From Nonomuraea montanisoli (GTDB taxonomy: Bacteria > Actinomycetota > Actinomycetes > Streptosporangiales > Streptosporangiaceae), in NCBI RefSeq assembly GCF_013363975.1, contig NZ_JABWGN010000002.1:620001-684000 (forward strand): a DNA stretch of 64,000 nucleotides, read 5' to 3'. The position numbers and the translations under genes were made by a program. Below, one piece after another: positions 33,445-41,940 of the stretch. The notes below the pieces were generated by a model. That model was not told where the DNA came from. It searched no databases and saw only the letters and a program-made list of their open reading frames with translations. Position 1 is the first letter of the stretch. Each line of letters opens with the position of its first letter.

Positions 33445-34002
33445 GTGGAACCCAGTCGAGGCGCGGAACCGAGGAGCCGGGAGGGCACGCGCAGGCGCAT
33501 CCTCGACGCGGCCTGCCGCCTGTTCGCCGAGCACGGCTACGACGAGGTGACCATGCGCATGCTCGGCGCCGCGGCGAACGCCAACATCGCCCTCATCAAC
33601 CGGTATTTCGGGTCCAAGCGGGAGCTGTTCGCCGAGGTGCTGGCGCAGCAGGGCCGCTTTCCCGGGGTGCTGGACGAGGGGGACGACCTGGCCGTGCGGC
33701 TGGCCGAGTACGTGGCCGACCGGCTGGCCGCCGAGGGCGACAGCCCGGTCATGGCCACGCTGGAGCGCTCGGCGTCCAGCCCGCAGATCCGCGAGCTGGC
33801 CCACGACCGGGTCCGCACGGCGCTCCTGGAGCCGCTGCTGGCCCGGCTCGGCGGGGAGGAGGCGGAGCTGCGGGCCTCGCTGGCGACGATGATCATCTTG
33901 GGGAGCGGCCGGTTCCGGTACCTGTTCGGCTCGATCGCGCCGGGGACGCGCGAGGAGACGGTGTCCCGGCTGACGCGGGTGTTCCGCGCCTGCCTGAGTT
34001 GA
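33445..34002 (+). CDS. TetR family transcriptional regulator
   Basis: A 185-residue regulator. The TetR HTH is at residues ~10-60: TRRRILDAACRLFAEHGYDEVTMRMLGAAANANIALINRYFGSKRELF shown here only by its ends (TRRRILDAAC and YFGSKRELF). The C-terminal ligand domain is helical. It lies 124 bases from the divergent FUSC transporter gene, the usual arrangement for a repressor of an efflux gene. GTG start at 33445. Confidence 0.9.
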   Translation: MEPSRGAEPRSREGTRRRILDAACRLFAEHGYDEVTMRMLGAAANANIALINRYFGSKRELFAEVLAQQGRFPGVLDEGDDLAVRLAEYVADRLAAEGDSPVMATLERSASSPQIRELAHDRVRTALLEPLLARLGGEEAELRASLATMIILGSGRFRYLFGSIAPGTREETVSRLTRVFRACLS

Positions 34003-34092
34003 AGCGGTCACGGCCTCCCCGGCCGGACGTTCAGGGACATGCACCCCGCCGGACGTTCACCCCGCCGGACGTTCACGGACGTGCGCGGACGT

Positions 34093-34761
34093 TCACCCGG
34101 CCAGGAACGCGTCCACCGTGCGGTGGAACTCCCGCCGCGCCGAGATGTGGATCAGGTGCCCGGCCTCGATCGTGGCCAGCCGCGCCCCCGGGATCAGCTC
34201 GGCCAGCAGCTCCGAGCGGAACGGGCTCGCGGTCCCGCCCGACAGCACCAGCGTGGGCGCGGTGATCCGCCGCAGCCCGTCGCGCCAGGCCGGGTCGGGG
34301 TCGACGAGTTGGCGCTCGGTCTCGTGCATCATCCGCCAGTCGAACCCCGTCGAGTCGTCCTCCTCGAGGGGCGGGCGGCCCTCCAGCGGGTACGGCTGCG
34401 GCGGGTCCTCCAGCACCAGCCGCCCGACCAGGCCGGGATGGCGCATGGCCAGCAGGCAAGCGACCACGCCGCCCAGCGAGTGGCCCACGACCACGGCCGT
34501 GTCGATCCCGAGGTGGCGCAGCAGTTCGGCGACGTCGTCGGCCATGTCGGCGACGGCGTAGGAGCCGGGGTACTCGCTGGCGCCGTGGCCGCGCAGGTCG
34601 GGGGCGAGGACGTGGTGGCGGGCGGCGAAGTGCTGGGTGGTGCCGTTCCAGTCGTTGTGGTCGGCGGTGCGCCCGTGCAGCAGCACCAGAGCGGGGGAGG
34701 CGGGGTCGCCCTCCTCGCGGAAGGACAGCTTGATCCCGTTGACGGCCGCTTCGCGTATCAC
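34093..34761 (-). CDS. Alpha/beta hydrolase
   Basis: About 222 residues. It shows the oxyanion loop LLHGRTADHNDW, DLRGHGASEYPGSY, the nucleophile elbow VVGHSLGGVVA, an acid after PTLVLSGG, and His in IEAGHLIHIS. It belongs to the general esterase/haloperoxidase-like group; substrate unknown. I choose the GTG at 34761 (VIREAAVNGIKL), as the sequence upstream looks non-coding, though ATG codons at 34812 and 34821 are in frame. It is divergent from the ring-opening amidohydrolase gene. Confidence 0.83.
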   Translation of the reverse strand: MIREAAVNGIKLSFREEGDPASPALVLLHGRTADHNDWNGTTQHFAARHHVLAPDLRGHGASEYPGSYAVADMADDVAELLRHLGIDTAVVVGHSLGGVVACLLAMRHPGLVGRLVLEDPPQPYPLEGRPPLEEDDSTGFDWRMMHETERQLVDPDPAWRDGLRRITAPTLVLSGGTASPFRSELLAELIPGARLATIEAGHLIHISARREFHRTVDAFLAG

Positions 34762-34988
34762 AGCCGAGACCCTACCGCCCGTAAGCCCAGCAACCCCCGC
34801 ATGAGATGACATGTCGGTCATTGGCAGAGATTGCCCATGAAGGGGCGGGTGGGGAATGAGTAGCGTCACCAGGGATGGGCCGGCGGGTTTGGCCTGATGT
34901 TTGCGCGGGCCGGTGACGCGCCCGCCGGACGGCCGGGTATCTCGCCCCGGGGAACCGACCCGGGCAGGGGTGGAGAAAGGGCGAACCA

Positions 34989-36083
34989 ATGCCGGATCCG
35001 ATCGAAGTGCGCAAGGTGCCGATCGAGAGCGTGACCGACGCCTCCGGCCTGGCCCGGCTCCTCGACGACGGCGTCATCGAGGCGCACCGCGTGCTGGCCG
35101 TCATAGGCAAGACCGAGGGCAACGGCGGCGTCAACGACTACACCCGCATCCTGGCCGACCGCGCCTTCCGCGAGGTGCTGGCGGCCAAGGGCCACCCCGC
35201 GCCGGAGACGGTTCCCCTGGTGTGGTCCGGCGGCACCGACGGCATCCTCAGCCCGCACGCCACGATCTTCGCCACCCTCGACCCGGCCCGGGCCGTCCGG
35301 ACGGACGAGCCGCGCGTGTCGGTCGGCGTGGCCATGAGCGACGTCATCCTGCCGGAGGACATCGGCCGGCCCGCCATGGTGGAGAAGGTCGCGGCCGGCG
35401 TCCGCGAGGCCATGAAGATCGCCGGCATCGACGACCCGCGCGACGTCCACTACGTCCAGACCAAGACCCCGCTGCTCACCCTGGCCACCATCACCGAGGC
35501 CAGGAGCCGCGGGCAGGACACGGCCATCGAGGAGACCGGCCCCTCCATGGACCTGTCCAACTCCACCACCGCCCTCGGCATCGCCGTCGCCCTCGGCGAG
35601 ATCGAGCCGCCCCGGGCCGACCAGATCCACAAGGACCTGTCCCTGTACTCGTCGGTCGCGTCCTGCTCCTCCGGGGTCGAGCTCGACCGGGCGCAGATCG
35701 TGCTGGTCGGCAACGTCCGGGGGATCGGCGGGCGCTACCGGATCGGCCACAGCGTCATGCGGGACGCCCTGGACGCCGACGGCATCTGGGCGGCCGTCCG
35801 CGACTCCGGGATGGAGCTGCCCGACCGCCCGCACCCCTCCGACCTGGGCGACCGGCTGGTCAACGTCTTCATGAAGTGCGAGGCCGACCCGTCGGGCCGG
35901 GTGCGCGGACGGCGCAACATCATGCTGGACGACTCCGACGTCCACTGGCACCGGCAGATCAAGGCGGCCGTGGGCGGGGTGGCGGCCTCGGTGACGGGCG
36001 ACCCCGCGGTGTTCGTGTCGGTCGCGGCCGTGCACCAGGGTCCCTCGGGCGGCGGCCCGGTCGCGGCCATCACCACCCACTGA
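34989..36083 (+). CDS. Ring-opening amidohydrolase (barbiturase / cyanuric acid hydrolase family)
   Basis: A 364-residue member of the small toblerone-fold family. The three pseudo-repeats each give a Lys-Ser pair: GKTEGNGG (Lys ~40) with [10 protein letters not shown] (Ser ~79); QTKTPLL (Lys ~157) with [11 protein letters not shown] (Ser ~225); RQIKAAVGG (Lys ~322) with [13 protein letters not shown] (Ser ~353). Family members open barbiturate (oxidative uracil breakdown) or cyanurate (s-triazine breakdown) rings. Length and motifs are complete, so it should be active. It stands alone with a GGAGAAAGGG ribosome site before ATG 34989. In other genomes this family can occur near fdrA-type genes; here those lie 33 kb away. 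Confidence 0.92.
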   Translation: MPDPIEVRKVPIESVTDASGLARLLDDGVIEAHRVLAVIGKTEGNGGVNDYTRILADRAFREVLAAKGHPAPETVPLVWSGGTDGILSPHATIFATLDPARAVRTDEPRVSVGVAMSDVILPEDIGRPAMVEKVAAGVREAMKIAGIDDPRDVHYVQTKTPLLTLATITEARSRGQDTAIEETGPSMDLSNSTTALGIAVALGEIEPPRADQIHKDLSLYSSVASCSSGVELDRAQIVLVGNVRGIGGRYRIGHSVMRDALDADGIWAAVRDSGMELPDRPHPSDLGDRLVNVFMKCEADPSGRVRGRRNIMLDDSDVHWHRQIKAAVGGVAASVTGDPAVFVSVAAVHQGPSGGGPVAAITTH

Positions 36084-36088
36084 CCGGC

Positions 36089-36111
36089 CGCCCCGGCGCG
36101 TCCCGGGGGCG
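36089..36111. terminator. Shared terminator between convergent genes
   Basis: CGCCCCGG (36089-36096) pairs with CCGGGGGCG (36103-36111) with one bulged G. It fills the 28-base gap between the amidohydrolase and the convergent response-regulator gene and could serve both. Confidence 0.6.
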
Positions 36112-36540
36112 TCAGCGCGGGCCGCCGGACCAGCGGATGTGGGGGTCGATGACGATCTCACCGGCGTGCACCCGGCGCAGGATCGCCACCAGGTCGTCCG
36201 GGTCGCCGAGGCGTTCCTTGAGCACGTACCCGGCGCTGCCCGGCGGGTCCAGGCCGACCAGGCGGTGCACGTACCCGGCCTCGGCGCGCGAGGACAGCAC
36301 GAGCAGCCCGACGGCGGGATGCCGCGACCGGATCGCCCGCGCCGTGCCGAGGCCCTCGTCGGTGTGGTCGGGCGGGAGGCTGACGTCGATGACGACGACG
36401 TCCGGACGGGCCCGCCCGACCTCGCGCAGGCCCTCCTGGTGGCCGGCGGCCGTGCCCACCACCTCGATCCCGCGCTCGGCGAAGAGCCGGACGAGGGCTT
36501 CCCGCAGGGACGGGGTGGCTTCGACGACGACGATGCGCAT
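36112..36540 (-). CDS. Receiver-only response regulator (truncated paralogue)
   Basis: A 142-residue CheY-like receiver. It aligns throughout with the receiver of the next gene upstream (VVVIDVSLPPDHTDEGLG with the phospho-acceptor Asp, and the shared end IVIDP), but has no LuxR output domain. The N-terminal acidic pair reads VVEATP instead of VVEDDP, so magnesium binding is weakened. It probably arose by duplication of its neighbour and loss of the HTH. Start ATG 36540; an ATG at 36549 is also possible. Confidence 0.83.
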   Translation of the reverse strand: MRIVVVEATPSLREALVRLFAERGIEVVGTAAGHQEGLREVGRARPDVVVIDVSLPPDHTDEGLGTARAIRSRHPAVGLLVLSSRAEAGYVHRLVGLDPPGSAGYVLKERLGDPDDLVAILRRVHAGEIVIDPHIRWSGGPR

Positions 36541-36606
36541 GCCCACCATCCCCTTCCCTCGGACCGATCTTCGTCGATCGGGTGAGGGAATCCAGCACAG
36601 TTTCCC

Positions 36607-37311
36607 CTACCGCTCGCTCTGGTTTCCCGCGCGCAGATAGATCAGCGTCGCCAGGACCCGGCGGTTGAGGCTGCGTTGCTCGCCCTCGTCCGCGGAGACG
36701 AGGCCGAGCTTGTGGAAGATGGTCGTCAGGTTCCGCTCGACGTTGCTCAGCGCGCAGGACAGTTTCTGCGCGATGGCCAGGTTGGACAGGCCGGTGGCGA
36801 CCAGCGAGAGGATCTCCCGTTCGCGCGGGGTGAGGCGGGCCAGCGGGTCGGCGGAGGACGCCGCGCGGGCCGGTCGGGGCGTCAGGAGCTGCCGGACGAG
36901 CTGGGGGTCGATGACGATCTGGCCCTTGACGACCCGGTTCATGGCGTCGGTGATGAGCTCCATGTCGCCGAGGCTGTCCTTGGCCATGAGGCCGACCGCG
37001 CGGGGAGGCTCCTCCAGCGCCATGAGCTTCTCGGCGTGGGCGACCTTCGGCCTGGTGGCCAGGACCAGGAGGGCGACCTCCGGGTAGCGGGCGCGGATGC
37101 GCTCGGCGATGCGCAGCCCCGCGTCGGCCGGCTCGGGCTCCTTGGCCAGCCTCAGGTCCAGGGTGACGACGTCGGGGGCGTGCTCGTCGACCAGGGCCAG
37201 CGCGTGGTCGGCCGTCTCGGCGCTGCCGGCGACCTCGACGCCGAGGTGGGCGAGCGCCGTGACGAACGTGGCGCGCAGCATCGGGTCGTCCTCGACGACG
37301 ATGACTCTCAC
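36607..37311 (-). CDS. LuxR/NarL-type response regulator
   Basis: A 234-residue regulator. Receiver residues 1-130: VVEDDP acidic pair, Asp in VVTLDLRLA, Lys in LMAKDSL. The C-terminal LuxR HTH (residues ~160-215) has LTPREREILSLVATGLSNLAIAQKL split over its typical pattern, here LTPREREILSLVA and SNLAIAQKL. The receiver contains an acidic insertion (KEPEPADAG). GTG start at 37311 overlaps the kinase stop by 4 bases, making a cognate pair with it. Confidence 0.93.
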   Translation of the reverse strand: MRVIVVEDDPMLRATFVTALAHLGVEVAGSAETADHALALVDEHAPDVVTLDLRLAKEPEPADAGLRIAERIRARYPEVALLVLATRPKVAHAEKLMALEEPPRAVGLMAKDSLGDMELITDAMNRVVKGQIVIDPQLVRQLLTPRPARAASSADPLARLTPREREILSLVATGLSNLAIAQKLSCALSNVERNLTTIFHKLGLVSADEGEQRSLNRRVLATLIYLRAGNQSER

Positions 37312-39209
37312 TGACGGTCTCCTTCGGCGAGATGCCCCGGATCGGCGGGGGGCACGGCGGGCGGGTCCCCGGCCAGGGGTACGGCCGGCGGGTCCCCGGC
37401 CGTGGCGGGTGCGGCGGGTGGATCCCCGACCGTGCCGGGTACGGCGGGCGGGTCTTCGGCCGTGGCGGGCACGGAGGGTGGATCCCCGGAGAGCTCGGCG
37501 GGCAGGCGGGCGCGCAGGCGCGTGCCCGCGCCGCGCGGGCTGTCCAGGATCAGCTCGCCCCCGGCCGCGGCGACGCGCTCGGTCAGGCCGCGCAGGCCGC
37601 CGCCGGAGGCGTCCGCTCCGCCCTGGCCGTCGTCGGTGACCTCGACGAGCAGGTCCTCGCCGTCGGAGGTCACGCGTACGCGGATGGCGGCGCCCGGGGT
37701 GGCGTGCTTGAGGGCGTTGGTGACGCCTTCGGCGATGACGAAGTACGCGGTCGACTCCACGTCCGGCGGCCAGCGCCGGTCGGGCACCTCGTAGGTGAGC
37801 TGACCCGGATGGTTGCGGGCCAGGTCGGCGACCGTCTCGCGGAGCCCGTGGGCCACCAGCGAACGCGGGTGCAGCCCCTGGGACAGGTCGCGCAGGAGCT
37901 TGATGGCGTCGGTCAGCCTGCCCTTGGCGGTGGCGAGCTGGCCGGTCAGGGGGCTCCCTTCGGCCGCGGCCTGGCTGTGGGCCATGCCGAGCAGGGTGAG
38001 GACCACGAAGAACCCCTGCTGGGCGCCGTCGTGCAGGTCGCGCTCGATGCGCCGGCGTTCGGCCAGCTCGGCTTCCAGCAGCCTGCGCCGCGACTCCAGG
38101 ACCTGCACGTAGAGCCGTACGTTCTCCATGACCAGGCCGGTGAGGGCGACCGCGCTGGTGATGGCCCGGCCGCCCTCGGCCAGGGCGGCGTCGTGCTCGA
38201 TGACGCACAGCAGCTCGTCGCCGCGGGTGACGGGGGTGCGGGCACGCGCGTGGTCCCGGGTGTCCGCGGCCGGCCCGCCGGCCAGGTCGGCGAGTGCGCC
38301 GTCGCGCCGGGGCAGCAGCAGCCGCAGCGTGGGGTCGCCGACCGCCTCGGCCAGAGCCGTCTGCAGGGCGTCCATCCGGGGGGCCCGCAGCCCGCCGAGC
38401 CGGGCGGGCAGCTCGGCGACGCGCAGCTCGCTGCGCCACCGCAGCCCGGCCGAGACGAGGTAGGCGACCATGACGCCGACCGCGGCGCCGCCGAGCATGA
38501 GCACCTCGACGCCGAGCCGGAAGCCGAGGGGGCGGCCGGTGGCGCTGGACACCGAGGAGACGATGACCAGCGCGCCCACCGTGATCATCATCGCCCAGAC
38601 GGGCCCCGTGTGGCGGCGCCGCAGGGCCAGCGCGGACAGCAGGCGGCGCAGCACCAGGGCGATGCCCGCCACGCCGAGCACGGCCATGATCAGGCTGCCG
38701 GCGATCGCCCACCCCGTGTTGACCTGGGGGATGTTGTAGTTCCAGCGTCCGGCGGGATGGTCGGTGAGGTAGCGGGCCACCTGGGTGCCGACGCAGGCCA
38801 GATAGCTGACGGCGACGTAGGCGCGGTCGACCGGCCCGCGCAGGCGGCCCGACGGCACGCTCAGCGCCAGGTGCGCGAAGACCCCCACGTAGAGGAACGC
38901 GAGACAGAACCCCACCGCGAACAGCACGGGGTCGTCGCTGGTGCGCAGGAACTGCAGGTAGTAGGCGGTGCCGAGCGCGATCAGCAGGACGCCGACCCGG
39001 GCTCGCCCCGCGCGGGCCCACAGGACGCCGCCGGCGACGATCAGCGCCACGCCGAACCCGTGGTAACCCACGTGGATCCATAACGCGGTCGGCGGCCCGA
39101 CACCCCAGGAGGAGGCGATCGCCCAGGCCGCCGCCGCCAGGGCGACCACGGTCACGCAGACGGCGACGAGGGAGTCCGGCTTCCGCCACCCGCCGACCGC
39201 GGTCCTCAC
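37308..39209 (-). CDS. Membrane histidine kinase (HisKA_3 family)
   Basis: About 633 residues. The N-terminal third has about seven to nine membrane helices, followed by a GAF-like region (~310-400), then HisKA_3 with the phospho-His in RRRIERDLHDGAQQ and an HATPase domain (FVIAEGVTNALKHA, VTDDGQGG). The C-terminal ~60 residues are GDPPAVP-type repeats from a ~30-base tandem repeat (37347-37488). I choose the GTG at 39209 because codon use upstream (back to an ATG at 39290) looks non-coding. It faces the E2/JAMM-E1 operon across a shared 170-base promoter region. Confidence 0.87.
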   Translation of the reverse strand: MRTAVGGWRKPDSLVAVCVTVVALAAAAWAIASSWGVGPPTALWIHVGYHGFGVALIVAGGVLWARAGRARVGVLLIALGTAYYLQFLRTSDDPVLFAVGFCLAFLYVGVFAHLALSVPSGRLRGPVDRAYVAVSYLACVGTQVARYLTDHPAGRWNYNIPQVNTGWAIAGSLIMAVLGVAGIALVLRRLLSALALRRRHTGPVWAMMITVGALVIVSSVSSATGRPLGFRLGVEVLMLGGAAVGVMVAYLVSAGLRWRSELRVAELPARLGGLRAPRMDALQTALAEAVGDPTLRLLLPRRDGALADLAGGPAADTRDHARARTPVTRGDELLCVIEHDAALAEGGRAITSAVALTGLVMENVRLYVQVLESRRRLLEAELAERRRIERDLHDGAQQGFFVVLTLLGMAHSQAAAEGSPLTGQLATAKGRLTDAIKLLRDLSQGLHPRSLVAHGLRETVADLARNHPGQLTYEVPDRRWPPDVESTAYFVIAEGVTNALKHATPGAAIRVRVTSDGEDLLVEVTDDGQGGADASGGGLRGLTERVAAAGGELILDSPRGAGTRLRARLPAELSGDPPSVPATAEDPPAVPGTVGDPPAAPATAGDPPAVPLAGDPPAVPPADPGHLAEGDRQ

Positions 39210-39305
39210 CGAGTCTCGCCACCTTCCGGCCTGTGGTTTGCAAGCCTCCCGGCCCCGGGTTTCCCCTCTGCCGGAGGGCGAGGATGCCATCTGTGAAGTG
39301 CGGGT

Positions 39306-39335
39306 TTGTCAGGTGCGCAAAGCTGATCATATCCA
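39306..39335 (+). promoter_or_regulatory. Candidate promoter of the E2/JAMM-E1 operon
   Basis: TTGTCA (39306-39311) and TATCCA (39330-39335) are separated by 18 bases and lie 44 bases before the first ATG of the operon, which has GGAGG (39366-39370) 8 bases upstream. This is the least GC-rich part of the gap. Confidence 0.4.
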
Positions 39336-39378
39336 TCCACACTCAGGGTGAACATCCCGTCGCCCGGAGGTGCCCGGT

Positions 39379-40395
39379 ATGTCGCAGTACGTTCTGCCCG
39401 CGCTGGTGCAGGGGCCGTTCCCGCTCGAACAACGGCGCCTGGTGGTGGACGCCGGGCTGACGGCCGTCGTCTTCCGCAACGGGGTGCCGCGCGCGGTGTG
39501 CGGGCCGGGCCGGCACGGCCCGATGGTGGGCCTGTTCACCGGCCGCAGGCTGCCCGCCACCGGGGAGCTGTCGGTGCTGCTGTTCGACACGGCCCCGCAG
39601 ACCGTGCTGATGGCGGCCGACGACGTCCGGCTGGCGGACGGGCGCGAGGTGGGGGTGACCGCGGTCGCCGTGGTGGAGCCGCGCTGGAGCGCCGACCCGG
39701 GGATCCTCCTGGAGGTCGCGGGCCGCTACGGCGTGCTCAGCTCGCGGTACGGCGAGGCGGCGGGGTTCCAGCTCGACGCCGACTTCCGGGCATGGGCCCG
39801 CGCCCTGCTGCGCCGGCGCGGGCACGACGACGTCTACGAGATCGACGACCGGCGCGACGCGCTGAACGGGGTGAGCGCGGTCCACGACCCGGCCGGTCCC
39901 GGCGAGGGCCTGCTGGTGGTGGAGCGGTTCGTCCACGTGAACATCACCCCGGACCCGGTGGTCAGGTCGATCAGGGACGTGCAGGGGGAGTCCGAGGTCG
40001 AGAACGCCCGGCTGGTGGCCAAGGCGGCCCTCCAGCCCGTCCGGGCCGCGCTGCGCGCGATCAAGGTCCGGTACGCCGACCGCATCGCGCGCGAGCACGG
40101 CATGAATCAGGCGGCGCTGGACGTGGACCTCGCCGCCGTGTACGGGGTGGTGCCGCTGTTCATGCGCGACCCGAAGGCCGGGACCGCGATCGAGGAACTG
40201 CGCTGGCAGGTGCTGAAGGGGCTGCTCGGCGAGTACGCGGACACGATCCCGTTCGCCGCCGAGGCGCTCGGCGTCACCCCCACCGAACTGCTCCAGGAAC
40301 TCGCGCGGGGACGGGTGCCCGGCCCCGCCACGGCGGATCCGCCGGCCTTCACCGATGAGGTCGGACGGCTCGACGACAGGAGGCGTCCCGCATGA
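39379..40395 (+). CDS. SPFH/Band-7-like protein
   Basis: A 338-residue protein. Residues ~20-130 follow the SPFH pattern: LVVDAGLTAVVFRNGVPR, CGPGRH, then a strand-rich region with TVLMAADDVRLADGREVGV and a DPGILLEV segment. A helical region (EVENARLVAKAALQPVRAAL) like the SPFH coiled-coil arm follows. There is no N-terminal membrane hairpin, unlike typical stomatins. SPFH proteins form ring-like scaffolds. First gene of the six-gene unit; its stop overlaps the next ATG (ATGA). Identification rests on pattern only. Confidence 0.6.
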   Translation: MSQYVLPALVQGPFPLEQRRLVVDAGLTAVVFRNGVPRAVCGPGRHGPMVGLFTGRRLPATGELSVLLFDTAPQTVLMAADDVRLADGREVGVTAVAVVEPRWSADPGILLEVAGRYGVLSSRYGEAAGFQLDADFRAWARALLRRRGHDDVYEIDDRRDALNGVSAVHDPAGPGEGLLVVERFVHVNITPDPVVRSIRDVQGESEVENARLVAKAALQPVRAALRAIKVRYADRIAREHGMNQAALDVDLAAVYGVVPLFMRDPKAGTAIEELRWQVLKGLLGEYADTIPFAAEALGVTPTELLQELARGRVPGPATADPPAFTDEVGRLDDRRRPA

Positions 40396-41324
40396 GCCCG
40401 AATCCCGGCAAGCCGGTCGAGAACCCCGAGGACGAGACCCGTACCCGCCCTCCCGGCGGGGACGCCGGGCCGGAGGCGCCGGACGCGCGTGGCGGCGGTC
40501 CGGGCAGCGGCGGCGGGCACCGCCAGGGAGGGGGCCGCCGGCCGGGCACCCGGCCGGACCCTCATGACGGCATCCCTGTCGATCAGCGTGTCCGCTTCGG
40601 CCCGCAGGAGAATCTGCGTCCCCCGTCTGGTGAGCACCCCCAGTCTGGTGAGAGGCGAGGCGAGGGCCGTAACCAGGGGCAGGGGGGTGGCCAGGGGCAG
40701 GGGGGCGGTCATGGTCATGGTCACGGTCACGGTCACGAGAGGCAGGGTGGAGGACGCGGTGGTGAGCGGGGCACGGGTTCGGGCGCCGCGCCCGGTGACG
40801 GCCGGAGCGGAGGGCGGCGTGGAGAGGGCGCGCACCGTACACCCGACTGGGTGGGGGACCCGGCGATCTGGCGCATCGACCGCGAGGCGCAGGACGCCCT
40901 GCGGGAGCAGCGGTCCCAGCAGGACGCGGCCCAACAGCGGCAGCAGACCGGCCGGCCGCCCGCCGACGCAGGGACCCCGCACGGGCATCGCCCGCCCTCG
41001 CAGCTGAGGTCGATCGACGCGGCCGACGGCGATCCGGCGTACCAGGAGCCCCAGGGGCGCGGTCGTGGAGGCGGAGACGGCTCCGCGCAGAAGCCGACGG
41101 AGCCGAAGGCGGCGGAGCAGGCGCACGCCGGACACGCCGGAAATATCGGGCACGCCGGACACGCCGGGCACGCCGCGGAGCCGCCGCGGCCCTCGTCGCA
41201 CGAGTCCACGCAGCACCGCACCGACTTCCACGGCATCGTCAGCGGCCCCATCCCCCGGGACTCGCCCGGCTCCCACGACCACCGGCCCGGCACGGACTCC
41301 GGAACAGGGGGACAGCGTCCATGA
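40392..41324 (+). CDS. Disordered Gly/His/Gln-rich protein
   Basis: A 310-residue low-complexity protein, almost certainly disordered. It has a (GH)5 tract from five GGTCAY hexamers (40707-40736), a Gln/Arg helix-like part (WRIDREAQDALREQRSQQDAAQQRQQ, ends WRID...QRQQ, residues ~160-185) that is the only segment with folded character, and GHAGNIGHAGHAGHA repeats. The C-terminus SGTGGQRP has a di-Gly three residues from the end. It is linked by ATGA overlaps to the SPFH-like and E2-like genes. Roles as a linker, metal-binding tail or modifier substrate are all speculation. Confidence 0.6.
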   Translation: MSPNPGKPVENPEDETRTRPPGGDAGPEAPDARGGGPGSGGGHRQGGGRRPGTRPDPHDGIPVDQRVRFGPQENLRPPSGEHPQSGERRGEGRNQGQGGGQGQGGGHGHGHGHGHERQGGGRGGERGTGSGAAPGDGRSGGRRGEGAHRTPDWVGDPAIWRIDREAQDALREQRSQQDAAQQRQQTGRPPADAGTPHGHRPPSQLRSIDAADGDPAYQEPQGRGRGGGDGSAQKPTEPKAAEQAHAGHAGNIGHAGHAGHAAEPPRPSSHESTQHRTDFHGIVSGPIPRDSPGSHDHRPGTDSGTGGQRP

Positions 41325-41932
41325 GCGGAAACCCCGGCAACCCCAGCGACCTGAACGAGCTGCGCGACATCATCCGGCAGGCCCAGAGCCTGGGCGCCCC
41401 GTACCCGCAGGACCCGGCGGCACGGATCACCGTGGGACGCGACGGGAAGATCTACCGCGGCGACCAGGCGGGCGACGAACCCGTGTCGAAGGTCCACCAC
41501 GGCACCTTCGCCGCCCCGTCGCGCCGGGCCGAGCGGCGGCTGGCCGAGGACCAGCGGTTCGCGCGCACCCACATGCCGGAGGGGACCGTCTACATCGACG
41601 AGCCCGACGTGCGCGGGTGGGCGTACTCGATCGTCACCGAGCTCGACGAGCGCTACACGCTCTTCGCGTTCTTCGACGGGCGCGAATACCGCGTCAAGCT
41701 CGTCGAACCGGCCCTGGAGCAGCTCGTACGGCGCAACGTCGTGAGCGCGCACGACGGGCACCTCTACCCCGACGGGACGATCTGCCTGTCGGAGGCGCGC
41801 GGCGCGGGCCAGCCGACGCTGGAGGAGGCGTACTCCAAGTCCGTGCTGTGGGCGCTGGGCATGGGGTTCGTCCGCAACGGCTACCGGTTCCCGTTCGCGG
41901 CCGAGGGCCCGTTCGCGGCCGAGGGACGGTGA
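41321..41932 (+). CDS. E2 (ubiquitin-conjugating)-like protein
   Basis: A 203-residue protein with a UBC-like fold. The active-site region HLYPDGTICL (residues 147-156) lines up with HPNIYPDGxxCL of eukaryotic E2 enzymes, with Cys155 as the thioester cysteine; the HPN motif is replaced by DGH. Before it are the beta strands WAYSIVTELDERYTLFAFF and EYRVKLVEP; after it helices (TLEEAYSKSVLWALGMGF). The N-terminal 60 residues are polar. ATGA overlap with the previous gene; the JAMM-E1 gene follows after 8 bases, the usual partner of bacterial E2-like proteins. Confidence 0.75.
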   Translation: MSGNPGNPSDLNELRDIIRQAQSLGAPYPQDPAARITVGRDGKIYRGDQAGDEPVSKVHHGTFAAPSRRAERRLAEDQRFARTHMPEGTVYIDEPDVRGWAYSIVTELDERYTLFAFFDGREYRVKLVEPALEQLVRRNVVSAHDGHLYPDGTICLSEARGAGQPTLEEAYSKSVLWALGMGFVRNGYRFPFAAEGPFAAEGR

Positions 41933-41940
41933 GGGCCGTG

